A stretch of 46,296 bases of DNA, taken from NCBI RefSeq assembly GCF_029256985.1, contig NZ_JARIDQ010000048.1:1-46296 (forward strand), in the 5' to 3' direction. The notes beneath the pieces are model-generated. The model did not search any database, had not been told where the DNA came from, and saw nothing but the letters and a program-made list of their open reading frames with translations. Position 1 is the stretch's first letter. Each line of letters starts with the position of its first letter. This document shows positions 30,514-40,048 of the stretch, one piece after another. The position numbers were made by a program, and so were the translations under genes. This DNA is from Otariodibacter sp. GTDB lineage: Bacteria > Pseudomonadota > Gammaproteobacteria > Enterobacterales > Pasteurellaceae.

Positions 30514-31458
30514 TTAGAATTTCACTGGTGTGGCAGTTTTTTCTAAGACTTCAAGCAATTCACTGATATTTTTCTTACCTTGTGTTTTTAACCATTCACG
30601 TGCGGCATCAACACCTTTTTCTTTGTAGGTTTCTGCTGCACCAGCCCAAGTTGCACGACCGCATAACACACCATTAAATTGGCTACCTGCTTCTTTAGCA
30701 AACTTCAATGTATCTTGGAATAGTTTTGCTGAAACGCCCGCACTTAAGAAGATAAATGGTAATGGCGTTGCTTCACTTTGTTGTCTAAAGAAGACTTTTG
30801 CTTCTTCTTGAGTATAAAGTACTTCATCTTCAGCAAATCCTTCAACATAATTCATTGCCACAGGTACTTCTACCTTAAGTACATCGACACCAAAACGAGG
30901 ATCTGCGAAGAATTTCATTGCTTCAATCACTTTACGCGGTTTCACTTTGGCATTATAAACTTTATCGTCATTACTTCCGTCATAAACAACAATTTCTAAA
31001 AATAGCGGTAATCCTTCTGTTTTAGCTTCAGAACCTACACGTTCAACAAATGCTGCTTTGCGATCATTAATTTCTTTTGGTTCATCAATATCAAAATAAA
31101 TCAATAACTTAACTGCTTCCGCTTCTTTTTCTTTTAAGCGTAATACAGATACATCATCAATTAAATCAGGGAAACGTCCAACGGTTGTTTTATCATAACC
31201 AGTTTTTTCATAAGCCATAATTAAACCGCAATTTTCAGCACGTTTAGCAGATGCTGGCCAACCAAACTCTGGATCTAATAAAATAGATGAAGCATAAGGA
31301 GTTAATTCTTGTGAAATAAGTACTTTAAATTCGCTAACTTGTGCTGGTGTAATATCATCACCCATCATTCTGCGTAATGCACCACGTTGGTCAATAGCCA
31401 ATGCTGCAATAATACCATCTTTAGTGGAAAGTTTTTTTAAGAAATCTTTTTTAGCCAT
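30514..31458 (-). CDS. lacD: Tagatose-1,6-bisphosphate aldolase, LacD type
   Basis: 314 aa; [50 protein letters not shown]. Confidence 0.9.
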   Translation of the reverse strand: MAKKDFLKKLSTKDGIIAALAIDQRGALRRMMGDDITPAQVSEFKVLISQELTPYASSILLDPEFGWPASAKRAENCGLIMAYEKTGYDKTTVGRFPDLIDDVSVLRLKEKEAEAVKLLIYFDIDEPKEINDRKAAFVERVGSEAKTEGLPLFLEIVVYDGSNDDKVYNAKVKPRKVIEAMKFFADPRFGVDVLKVEVPVAMNYVEGFAEDEVLYTQEEAKVFFRQQSEATPLPFIFLSAGVSAKLFQDTLKFAKEAGSQFNGVLCGRATWAGAAETYKEKGVDAAREWLKTQGKKNISELLEVLEKTATPVKF

Positions 31459-31468
31459 CGGTTACTCC

Positions 31469-31858
31469 TTATTCATCATCATCTGAAGCTAAATTTTTTA
31501 ATTGATATGCTACATCATAAATTTGCTCTTTAGCATTATCTAGCAAGCCTTCCGTACCTTCTTCGCTGACATAACTAATCACCATTGGTAAATTCATACC
31601 GCTATATAAACCCGATAATTGACTTAAATAACGCATTGCAACATTGCAAGGTGTGCCTCCCATAATGTCACAGAAGACAACAATTTCGCCTGTTGCTTTA
31701 GCGAGTGCTTGCTCGAATTTTTGTTGGAAATCTTCTGTCCCTTCATGCGGGTATAGACAGACGGTTTGAGCATTTTCAATCTCACCCAAAATCATTTCTG
31801 CGGTTTCCAATAATCCTTCGGCAAATTCACCATGGCTGATTAAAATTAAACTCATCAT
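31469..31858 (-). CDS. PTS EIIA, mannose/fructose/GalNAc family
   Basis: 129 aa; LILISHGEFAEGLLETAEMILG (phospho-His), CDIMGGTPCNVA. Confidence 0.9.
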   Translation of the reverse strand: MMSLILISHGEFAEGLLETAEMILGEIENAQTVCLYPHEGTEDFQQKFEQALAKATGEIVVFCDIMGGTPCNVAMRYLSQLSGLYSGMNLPMVISYVSEEGTEGLLDNAKEQIYDVAYQLKNLASDDDE

Positions 31859-31874
31859 TTGCTCCTATTTAAAA

Positions 31875-33665
31875 TTACAAATTCTTCGTATTTAATTGCT
31901 TATAAATTGGTTTATCACTGAATGTTAATTCTGTTGGTCTTACACCTTCTGTTTCAAACACAATAATCTGATTTTTACCCTTGTGGAGTAATGGTGCTGG
32001 CAGATAAAGGTAGCAAGTTGGGCCTTCATTCCAATAACGCCCTAGATTTTCGCCATTAACGATGATTATCCCTTTGCCTAATTTGCTAGTATCAATAAAG
32101 GTGTCTTTTGGTTCATCCTCAATCGTTAAATTAAATTGATAGAAAGAAGGAGTTTGTGGATCTTGCTTGCCTAAAAAATCAATCTGATCTAATTTTTCAA
32201 AATCAATCGCATATTGTTCCCATCCAGTATGGAAATGCAGATCGAGAATCGCCCCTGCCCCAATACCTTTATGTTGTGTTGGTGCAAGTAACTTACCGCC
32301 ATAATTGACCCGTCCCATATTTTCAACCAATAGATCTAATTGAAATTGTCCATTTGGTGTTTGCAACATAATGTCATTACCAATTTCGTGTTGATATTGA
32401 GTTGCGACCTTTTGATGATCATTAAAGACTTGAACACGATCTCGGCATTGGTAAATTCTTAGCTTGATCTCACCGCTATGAGAGATAGGTTTTGCTCGAT
32501 AAAGCATATAGCCATAATAATGTTCTAAGGTTTCCATTGTTTGAGTAAATGGACTATCGTGGCGTTTGCTAATGGTATCTAGAGTGCTAAATAGCGAAAC
32601 TTCTTGCTCTACTGAAATAGCGGGATAAGCTGTAATTTGAGGTAAAATTGGATTTTTGATCTGACTAGCATCAGGATAAGTGGCGAGGAGTTTTTGCAAC
32701 AAATAATATTTTTCTGACGGCTCTCCCCATTCTCGAACGGGAGCATCATAATCATAGGAAGTTACTTGCGGTAAATCGGTATCTAAACGAGCAGAACAGC
32801 CATTTAAAAAGCCAAAGTTTGTGCCACCTTGGAACATATAAAAATTGATACTGGCACGATCAAGTAACTCTTTGGTGCAATCTACCAGATCTTGTGCATC
32901 ACGAGTAATAACAGGCTCTTTCCAGCGGTTAAACCAACCATCCCAGAACTCCATACACATTAACGGATAAGACTTATTATGATTATCAAAATAACGTTGT
33001 AATTCATCTAAATTTTGATTGGAACGAGAGCCAAAATTGCCCGTTGGTAGAATATCATCCTCAATCAATGCACCTGCTTCGAGTGCGTTTTGCCAAGCAC
33101 CATCAGAGGTAAATAGCGGTACGTTCACCCCATACTTTTGTATTAATGCTTTAATCGCTCTTAAATAATCTTTGTCGTTACCAAAAGAACCATATTCGTT
33201 CTCGATTTGCATCATTAAAATATTACCCCCTTGGGTAAATTGATAAGGGGTAACACGTGGCAATAATCGTGAGAAATAACGATCTACTTGTGCAAGGAAA
33301 ATAGGATCATTTTGACGTAGACGAATATTCGGAATATTCAAAAGCCAAGCCGGTAATCCGCCAAATTCCCATTCTGCACAAATATAAGGGGTTGGGCGTA
33401 AAATGACATATAAACCTAACTCTTGTGAAATTTGCAAAAATTTAGGCAAATCTGCCCGCTTGCTAAAATTAAATTGATCAGATTGCGGTTGGTGTAAATT
33501 CCAAGCAACGTAAGTTTCGACGGTATTGCAGCCCATCGCTTTCAAGTTATATAGGGTTTTATACCAATATTCCGGCACAATGCGGAAATAATGCACGGCT
33601 CCAGAAATAATTTTGAAAGGTTTACCATTTAATAAAAAGTCTTTTTGTCCGATTTCAAACTGCAT
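31875..33665 (-). CDS. Glycoside hydrolase family 35 beta-galactosidase (BgaC-like), no signal peptide
   Basis: 596 aa; KIISGAVHYFRIVPEYW, MMQIENEYGSFG, LMCMEFWDGWFNRW, FYMFQGGTNFGF. Confidence 0.93.
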   Translation of the reverse strand: MQFEIGQKDFLLNGKPFKIISGAVHYFRIVPEYWYKTLYNLKAMGCNTVETYVAWNLHQPQSDQFNFSKRADLPKFLQISQELGLYVILRPTPYICAEWEFGGLPAWLLNIPNIRLRQNDPIFLAQVDRYFSRLLPRVTPYQFTQGGNILMMQIENEYGSFGNDKDYLRAIKALIQKYGVNVPLFTSDGAWQNALEAGALIEDDILPTGNFGSRSNQNLDELQRYFDNHNKSYPLMCMEFWDGWFNRWKEPVITRDAQDLVDCTKELLDRASINFYMFQGGTNFGFLNGCSARLDTDLPQVTSYDYDAPVREWGEPSEKYYLLQKLLATYPDASQIKNPILPQITAYPAISVEQEVSLFSTLDTISKRHDSPFTQTMETLEHYYGYMLYRAKPISHSGEIKLRIYQCRDRVQVFNDHQKVATQYQHEIGNDIMLQTPNGQFQLDLLVENMGRVNYGGKLLAPTQHKGIGAGAILDLHFHTGWEQYAIDFEKLDQIDFLGKQDPQTPSFYQFNLTIEDEPKDTFIDTSKLGKGIIIVNGENLGRYWNEGPTCYLYLPAPLLHKGKNQIIVFETEGVRPTELTFSDKPIYKQLNTKNL

Positions 33666-33689
33666 ATATCGTCCTTATTTTTCCAATTT

Positions 33690-34358
33690 TTATTCTGAGT
33701 AAAGTTGCTGAATAATAGCTAAAATCGCTTGCATATCTTTGCCTTTATAATCAGCTAGGCTTTGATCCATTGCGATACGATTTTCTTCATAAGCGATCAC
33801 TTTTATTCCTGCACCTTTGGCAGATTTAATCCCGTGAGTTGAATCCTCAATAGCAATAGCCTGATCTGCTGATAAATTAAAATGCGCTAATACGTGCTGA
33901 TAAATTTCTGGGTGTGGTTTACTTTTAGGGAAAACTGTGCCACTGACAACATAATCAAAATACTGTCTGATACCACAATCTGTGAGAATCTGTTCCATTC
34001 TTTTAGCTTCCGATGAGGAGGCTAACGCAAGCTTAATATTATTTTGTTTAGCAAATTGAATTATGTGTAGAATGTCTTTACGGAAGATAGAAAGATAATC
34101 AATATTACTTAAATGTTGTTTACTAAATTCACCTAGTTTTATGCCGATCTCTTTAATAGAGAGATCAGAGTGGCTTACATTTTTAATGGCAAGATAGAAA
34201 TCATCATAAGATCGTCCAATGATTGCTGAATATTCTTCGTGGCTAATTGGAGTGGTTCTTTGCTTTATTTGCTCAACAAATTGTTGTAAATAACTAAAGC
34301 CTACAAATTCACTATCAACAATCACACCATCCATATCAAAAATGATTAAATTCAACAT
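33690..34358 (-). CDS. HAD-superfamily phosphatase/phosphomutase-like protein
   Basis: 222 aa; IIFDMDGVIVDSE, LASSSEAKRMEQIL, KPHPEIY, AIEDSTHGIKSAKGAG. Confidence 0.9.
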   Translation of the reverse strand: MLNLIIFDMDGVIVDSEFVGFSYLQQFVEQIKQRTTPISHEEYSAIIGRSYDDFYLAIKNVSHSDLSIKEIGIKLGEFSKQHLSNIDYLSIFRKDILHIIQFAKQNNIKLALASSSEAKRMEQILTDCGIRQYFDYVVSGTVFPKSKPHPEIYQHVLAHFNLSADQAIAIEDSTHGIKSAKGAGIKVIAYEENRIAMDQSLADYKGKDMQAILAIIQQLYSE

Positions 34359-34451
34359 ACACTCTCCTATTTATTTTTATTACAGCTTTAGGATTAGTAA
34401 TCCAATCAATCTGATAAGTTTCAATATTCGTCCAAAACTAGCTCGTTATAC

Positions 34452-34484
34452 AAAAAGATTCCCCTCCACATTGAGAGGAGAATC
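34452..34484 (-). terminator. Intra-operon terminator/attenuator between PTS EIID and the HAD gene
   Basis: Minus strand GATTCTCCTC-(TCAATGTG)-GAGGGGAATC stem (one wobble) followed by TTTTTG. Confidence 0.7.
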
Positions 34485-34494
34485 ACTCAAACTA

Positions 34495-35337
34495 TTAGCC
34501 TTTTGCTAATAATCCAGCCCAAGAGAGCAAGATACACAATAGGATAATAATCATAATCGCTTTATTGGAGTTCATTTTTGGTCTACCGATTAACCAATAG
34601 ATAAAGAACACCACTAACGCAGGGACTAATCTTGGTAAAATTAAGTCTAAGTTAGCTTGTGCTGACACAACTTTCTCACCAATGGTTGCTGTTAATGGTA
34701 CGTTGACATTCACCATAGTGGCACACATAACCCCTACAACGAATACCCCCAATACCGTTGCCGCATTAGTTAAGGCATTGAGTTTATGCCCTAAATTAGT
34801 CACAAGGTTTACCCCTTCACGATACGCAATTTTGAGTTGAACCCAACGGAATACCATTGTTGCAATCGCAACTAACACCCACAAACCAACACCAAGAGGA
34901 TTACCATTTACTGCCATTGTTGCAGCGATTGCCCCCATAATTGCCGGAACAAGTGAACCGAAAATTGCATCACCGATTGCAGCGAAAGGTCCCATTAAAC
35001 CAGATTTAATCCCTGCTACTGCTTCTAATGAATCGGTACCTTGTTTTTCTTCAAGCGCAAGGTCAATCCCTTTTATAATAGTGTTAAAGAACGGGCTGGT
35101 ATTAAAGAATTGGTTATGCATTACCATCATTTTTTGTAATTCAGGAGTGTTATCACCATACATCTTACGAAGCTGTGGTAATATAATCCAAAGGTAACCA
35201 GAACCTTGCATACGTTCATAGTTCCAACCCAATTGGTTGAAAAATAAGTTACGAATGTTAATTTGGCGGAAGTCGGCTTCTGTTAATTTATAGCCTTTTG
35301 GATTACCTACTTGTTGATTAGAGTTCGTCATCTTCAA
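34495..35337 (-). CDS. PTS EIID, mannose family
   Basis: 280 aa; NLFFNQLGWNYERMQGSGYLWIILPQLRKMYG; MVMHNQFFNTSPFFNTIIKGIDLALEE. Confidence 0.92.
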   Translation of the reverse strand: MKMTNSNQQVGNPKGYKLTEADFRQINIRNLFFNQLGWNYERMQGSGYLWIILPQLRKMYGDNTPELQKMMVMHNQFFNTSPFFNTIIKGIDLALEEKQGTDSLEAVAGIKSGLMGPFAAIGDAIFGSLVPAIMGAIAATMAVNGNPLGVGLWVLVAIATMVFRWVQLKIAYREGVNLVTNLGHKLNALTNAATVLGVFVVGVMCATMVNVNVPLTATIGEKVVSAQANLDLILPRLVPALVVFFIYWLIGRPKMNSNKAIMIIILLCILLSWAGLLAKG

Positions 35338-36217
35338 TTTCTCCTTCTACAGAAGTTGCTGTATTTTTTGCAACAGGTGCTGAACCACCTTCTACACTAC
35401 GTTGATAAACCATATAAGCGAATGCAAAACCGATAGCTGCCATTGCAAGCATTGGTACGCTGTTGTAAGAACGTCCAAGTGATTCTGGGAGTAAGCCATC
35501 TAACGCATTACCAATTGCAGCAACGTTGCCGAATAAAGTAATAAAGATTGCAGTTAAAGAGAAACTTAAAATTAAGTATGCAATATGACGTTTTGTTGGT
35601 AAGTAACGAAGTAAGATTGCAAAACCTAGAGCTGGTAATACACCACCTGCAAGGGTTAAACCATCTGCAATAACTTTTAAGAAACCGTGTTGCATTGCTT
35701 CTGCTAAGCTTGCAACAAATGGACCACCGAACACTAATGCGAGGAAGATTGGTAACGCACGAGAAAGCCCCCAAGCGATCATACCTGATAGATAATTGAT
35801 ACTGATTGATCTGTATGCGTGATCTTGGATATTTTTATCAATGCGGTGAGCAAAGAATACGTTAGACATTCTTGCTAAGATATCGGTATAAACCATTAAT
35901 GCAGCAATTGGCACAGCCAATGTTGTTAATGCAAGTTGTGGATCCATACCCGCTGCAACAGAGAATGCTGTTGCAATAACAGTTCCTGAATTAGCATCAA
36001 TACGAGATGCACCACCGAATGTACCTACACCAAGTACGGTTAATTGCATTGAACCACCAATTAACAACCCTGTGGTTAAATCGCCCATAATTAACCCTGT
36101 AACAAGACCTGCAAACACAGGAGAACCCGCACTAGAAACGATAGTAAGTTCATCTAAGATTTGATAAAACGCATAGATCGTTATCAAAAGGATCTGCCAC
36201 CATTCGATCATAATCAT
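35318..36217 (-). CDS. PTS EIIC, mannose family
   Basis: 299 aa; GLVTGLIMGDLTTGLLIGGSMQLTVLGVGTFGGASRID. Confidence 0.92.
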   Translation of the reverse strand: MIMIEWWQILLITIYAFYQILDELTIVSSAGSPVFAGLVTGLIMGDLTTGLLIGGSMQLTVLGVGTFGGASRIDANSGTVIATAFSVAAGMDPQLALTTLAVPIAALMVYTDILARMSNVFFAHRIDKNIQDHAYRSISINYLSGMIAWGLSRALPIFLALVFGGPFVASLAEAMQHGFLKVIADGLTLAGGVLPALGFAILLRYLPTKRHIAYLILSFSLTAIFITLFGNVAAIGNALDGLLPESLGRSYNSVPMLAMAAIGFAFAYMVYQRSVEGGSAPVAKNTATSVEGEIEDDEL

Positions 36218-36224
36218 TACTCCT

Positions 36225-36698
36225 CTATAAAAGTTTCATTAAGTCCACTTTTTCTTCATTAGGTACTAGCTGTGCTGTTAAATTAATACCTTTTGCAGAA
36301 AGTTTTTTAAACACTTCAACATCATCATCAGTTACGTGAACTGTTTTTCTAATAGGACGTGTTTGATCGGTTTTTGGCATATTTCCTGCATTGATATCAG
36401 TTAATACCACACCCTGTTCAACAAGTCTTAGTAAAGTTTGTGGATTACGAACAACAATTAATACTCGTTGAGAATCATAACGCCCATCTTTAATATTAGT
36501 TGCTGCTTTTTCAACAGGTAATACACTCAACTTAACACCTGCTGGACAAGCTAAGCGTAAGCCTGCTTTATCAATATCGCTCGCTGCTGCTACATCATCA
36601 ATTACCATAATACGAGTAATATCAAGATATGATGTCCATAGATTTGCGACTTGACCGTGAATCAGACGGCCATCAATTCTTACATTCAAAATTGCCAT
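36225..36698 (-). CDS. PTS EIIB, mannose family
   Basis: 157 aa; RIDGRLIHGQVANLWTSYLDITRIMVIDD. Confidence 0.93.
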   Translation of the reverse strand: MAILNVRIDGRLIHGQVANLWTSYLDITRIMVIDDVAAASDIDKAGLRLACPAGVKLSVLPVEKAATNIKDGRYDSQRVLIVVRNPQTLLRLVEQGVVLTDINAGNMPKTDQTRPIRKTVHVTDDDVEVFKKLSAKGINLTAQLVPNEEKVDLMKLL

Positions 36699-36716
36699 AC
36701 TAAGCTCCCTAAAAAA

Positions 36717-37850
36717 TTATTTGTATGAATAGAGCGTAACACCTTGCACTACTCGATTTACCTCACCTGTTGGACAAGGATTGTCAGTGGTATAACCAAG
36801 ATGTAATGAACTGTAAAATGAATAAAGCTGACCAATCACTAAGAATGGAAAAATTCTCGCTGCATCATTTAATTTGTAAATTTCTGCCTTAAACTGACCG
36901 CTTTCATCACCAAGTAATAACACTTGATTAGCTTTTTTATCTTTGACTAACTCGTTATACAGATCACGATCATATTTTGCGGTATACGCATTTTGAGAAA
37001 GGAAAACGAAAATTAATGTTTCATTTTGTACTAATGATTTTGGCCCGTGACGGAATCCCATTGCAGACTCGAAAAATCCTAAACGTTCACCTGCAGTTAA
37101 TTCCAATAATTTTAAGGATGTTTCTCTCGCTAAGCCTTGGAAATGTCCACTCCCTAAATAAACAATCCGTTTAACAGGCAAATGTGCTAATTCTTGTATT
37201 TTTTTCGCATCATCATTTAGCAATTGCTCTGTCACTTGAGCAAACTGCTCAACCCATTGTTGATTAAACGCTTCAGGGGCAAATGTCATTAATGCCGCAA
37301 CCATCATATTGCTCGCACTTGATGTCATAGCAAAACCTTGGTCGTGGGTTGAATCAGGAAGGGCTAAAGGATAAGCGGTCGGATTGTCACTACATTTTGT
37401 AAAAAGCGATCCTTTTACGTTGTTTGTTATCGCTAAATGATAAGCTTCTTTGACTATATCGTTTACACGATCAACTGCGCCAATACTTTCAGGACTGTTC
37501 CCAGAACGGGCAAAAGAAACTAATAAGGTAGGTTTATCTTCAAAAAGATATTGATAAGGGCTTGAAACAAGATCGGTACTGGCAATCGCTTCTACTACAC
37601 AACCTAATTTCTCACTCAAGACAGGTGCAACCACTTCGCCAATAAATGCGGAAGTTCCTGCACCAGTAAAAATAATTCGTAACTCGCCTTTTTTAGCACG
37701 AGCAATCAATGGACTCACAAAAGACTGAACATCAGAATTTGCAATAATATTGCTGGTTTCTAACCAAGTTGCTGGCTGTTGAGCAATTTCTTTTGCTGTC
37801 CAAAAAGCATTTTGATTCTCTAATGTTTGATTTGAAATATTGAGGATCAT
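36717..37850 (-). CDS. agaS: SIS-domain sugar isomerase/deaminase, AgaS-like
   Basis: 377 aa; IIFTGAGTSAFIGE, LVSFARSGNSPESIGAVD, ESAMGFRHGPKSLV. Confidence 0.9.
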   Translation of the reverse strand: MILNISNQTLENQNAFWTAKEIAQQPATWLETSNIIANSDVQSFVSPLIARAKKGELRIIFTGAGTSAFIGEVVAPVLSEKLGCVVEAIASTDLVSSPYQYLFEDKPTLLVSFARSGNSPESIGAVDRVNDIVKEAYHLAITNNVKGSLFTKCSDNPTAYPLALPDSTHDQGFAMTSSASNMMVAALMTFAPEAFNQQWVEQFAQVTEQLLNDDAKKIQELAHLPVKRIVYLGSGHFQGLARETSLKLLELTAGERLGFFESAMGFRHGPKSLVQNETLIFVFLSQNAYTAKYDRDLYNELVKDKKANQVLLLGDESGQFKAEIYKLNDAARIFPFLVIGQLYSFYSSLHLGYTTDNPCPTGEVNRVVQGVTLYSYK

Positions 37851-37932
37851 TCCACTTTACCTCACTATATAATAAATATTTGTTCAGAAAAAATGAAAAG
37901 ATGCTTAAATTAAAAATATCTCAAACAAGCTT

Positions 37933-38694
37933 TTAGACAATCAAGACTGAAACACCTGAATTTTCGAGATACTCTTGATAATTTCTCGGTATTTTATCGT
38001 CTGTCACTAATACATCGATCTGATTAACTGTACAAATAACAAAATCACTATATTGCCCAAATTTGCTTGAATCTGTTACAACAATAACTTGCTCTGTGGC
38101 CTCACACATTAAACGATTTAACTGTGCTTCTTGCTCATTAAAAGTTGTCACGCCTTTATGCAAGTCAAATCCATCAACCCCAAGAAAAACTTTATCAAAA
38201 CGATACTGGCGTAAATTATTGTCTGCCATCACACCAGAAAAAGACATCGCATTCTTACGCAACACTCCACCTGTCATACGAATTTCTATGTTTGGACAAT
38301 TAACTAATTCCAGTGCAATATCCAATCCATTGGTTAATACGGTTAATGATAAGTCCTTTAGATATCTTACGATTGCTTTCGTTGTTGTACCAGAATCTAA
38401 AATAACCCGCTCACCATTACTTAATAGTGAAGCCGCCATTTTGCCAATCTTTTGTTTTAATTCCGGACAATGAGTACCTTTATCTGCAATTGAAAGTTCT
38501 GTAATCAATCGAGAATTTAATACAGCAAATCCATGAGAGCGAGTTATGAAACCTTGCTCTTCTAAGTTATTTAAATCACTACGAATTGTTACTGTCGATA
38601 CGCCAAAATGTTGTGCTAGAGCCTCGACTCTTTGGCTATTCGTTTGTTGTAACAACGTTAAAATATCGGCACGTCTTTCAACGCTACTTTTCAT
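37933..38694 (-). CDS. DeoR-family transcriptional regulator (AgaR-like)
   Basis: MKSSVERRADILTLLQQTNSQRVEALAQHFGVSTVTIRSDLNNLEEQGFITRSHG; ATG at 38694 preferred to the track start at 38784. Confidence 0.9.
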   Translation of the reverse strand: MKSSVERRADILTLLQQTNSQRVEALAQHFGVSTVTIRSDLNNLEEQGFITRSHGFAVLNSRLITELSIADKGTHCPELKQKIGKMAASLLSNGERVILDSGTTTKAIVRYLKDLSLTVLTNGLDIALELVNCPNIEIRMTGGVLRKNAMSFSGVMADNNLRQYRFDKVFLGVDGFDLHKGVTTFNEQEAQLNRLMCEATEQVIVVTDSSKFGQYSDFVICTVNQIDVLVTDDKIPRNYQEYLENSGVSVLIV

Positions 38695-38725
38695 TTTTTC
38701 TCCTAAACCAAACAACCACAACACA

Positions 38726-38795
38726 CTTCGATTGTTTTCGATAAGATTATAAAAAATACAAAAAACAAAAACAAACGAAAACATTCGAAAATGAG
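38726..38795 (-). promoter_or_regulatory. Predicted agaR promoter with DeoR/AgaR-type TTTTCG repeats
   Basis: Minus strand TTTTCGAATG-TTTTCGTTTG-TTTTTGTTTT (10-nt period), then TTGTTT-17 bp-TATAAT, then ATCGAAAACAATCGAAG. Confidence 0.5.
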
Positions 38796-38824
38796 AGAAA
38801 GATCACAAAAATAAAAAATAAAAA

Positions 38825-38866
38825 AAGCGGTAAGATTTGCAAAAAAATGCAAGGATCTTACCGCTT
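38825..38866 (-). terminator. Terminator of the afuA-like gene made from two opposed uptake sequences
   Basis: Minus strand AAGCGGTAAGATCCTTGCA-TTTTTT-TGCAAATCTTACCGCTT followed by TTTTTAT. Confidence 0.8.
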
Positions 38867-38894
38867 GTATATAATGATTCGTTTTTTTACGTCT

Positions 38895-39929
38895 TTATTT
38901 AGCTAACTTCACTTCGTGTAGCCATTTATCAATTAAACGTTTTCCTTCTTCGCTTTTACCAAACTGCTCGAAGTCAATATTTACTAGATTTACTTCATCA
39001 AGTTTTACTGATTGTGGTGCAACTTCAGCAAATTTATTGGTTGGGATTTGATAAACGCCGTGTTCTCTCCAAGGGATTTCTTGTGCTTCTTTTGATAAGA
39101 CCCAATCCATAAATAATTTAGCATTATCTAAATTTCTTGCGCCTTTAATAATACTCACACCACCCAATGCATACCCTGCGCCATCTTTTGGTAAGACATA
39201 ATCTACTTTTGCACCTTTTTCTTTTTCTGTTTCGTAACTATGTACAAATCCAACTGAAACAGCACTTTCGCCACGGGATAAATTAGATGTTACTAAGCTA
39301 CTTTTCACATACTGGGAAACATTACCATTTAATTTTTTAAAAAATTCGAAGGCTTTTTCTTCACCCCAAAGCTGAATAAGTGTCGCCATAATAGTATATG
39401 CAGTACCTGAACTACGAGGATCAGGAAGTTGTAATTCACCTTTTAACTTAGGATTAAGCAAGTCTTGCCAAGTTTGAGGAGCTGAAATGCCAAGTTTTTC
39501 TAATTTTTCAGTATTCACTCCAATTCCTAATACCAAAGCATAAACAAGTGAAGTATAATCGCCGTGTTCATCTTCAATAAGATGTTTAAATTGCTCAACG
39601 GTTTCGGCTTGTAAAGGTGAACGATATTTCTCTAACAAGCCTAACTCTCCTGCTTGTAAATGAGGTTCTAAGGTACCCCCATACCAAATATCCGCCTGAG
39701 GATTATTTTTTTCTGCTTTGATTCGACCTAAAATAGTACCTGTCCCGCCGTGCACGAATTGTGTTTCAACATTATGAGCTTCAGCAAATTGCTTGGTCAT
39801 ATCCTCACATACTACTGTTTGAACAGTACAATACACGGTCAATCTTCCCTCTGCTTGTGCAGAATGTGAAAATAAGATTACTGAACTTAGTAATAAGCTT
39901 GCCATAATAGGCTTAATTGTTGCTTGCAT
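38895..39929 (-). CDS. afuA: Periplasmic binding protein of the AfuA/FbpA type
   Basis: Signal peptide (MQATIKPIMASLLLSSVILFSHSAQAEG), LTVYCTVQTVVCEDMTKQFAEAHNVETQFVHGGTGTILGRI; ATG at 39929 preferred to 39968. Confidence 0.8.
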   Translation of the reverse strand: MQATIKPIMASLLLSSVILFSHSAQAEGRLTVYCTVQTVVCEDMTKQFAEAHNVETQFVHGGTGTILGRIKAEKNNPQADIWYGGTLEPHLQAGELGLLEKYRSPLQAETVEQFKHLIEDEHGDYTSLVYALVLGIGVNTEKLEKLGISAPQTWQDLLNPKLKGELQLPDPRSSGTAYTIMATLIQLWGEEKAFEFFKKLNGNVSQYVKSSLVTSNLSRGESAVSVGFVHSYETEKEKGAKVDYVLPKDGAGYALGGVSIIKGARNLDNAKLFMDWVLSKEAQEIPWREHGVYQIPTNKFAEVAPQSVKLDEVNLVNIDFEQFGKSEEGKRLIDKWLHEVKLAK

Positions 39930-40048
39930 TTTATTCTTCCTAAAAAAAGTGAGCATCGAGTGTAACATCTACACTCTACATTGGAAATCAGAAGCCAAGA
40001 AATTTTATGCTAAAATACTCAAAACAAAGCGAATAATCAGGAAACTAA

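Noticed and set aside
35508-35774. Minus ORF in alternate frame within PTS EIIC
   Set aside because: Overlaps conserved EIIC; Cys/Arg-rich translation typical of an out-of-frame reading.
38063-38473. 136-aa plus ORF opposite agaR
   Set aside because: Antisense to the DeoR regulator; no domain signature.
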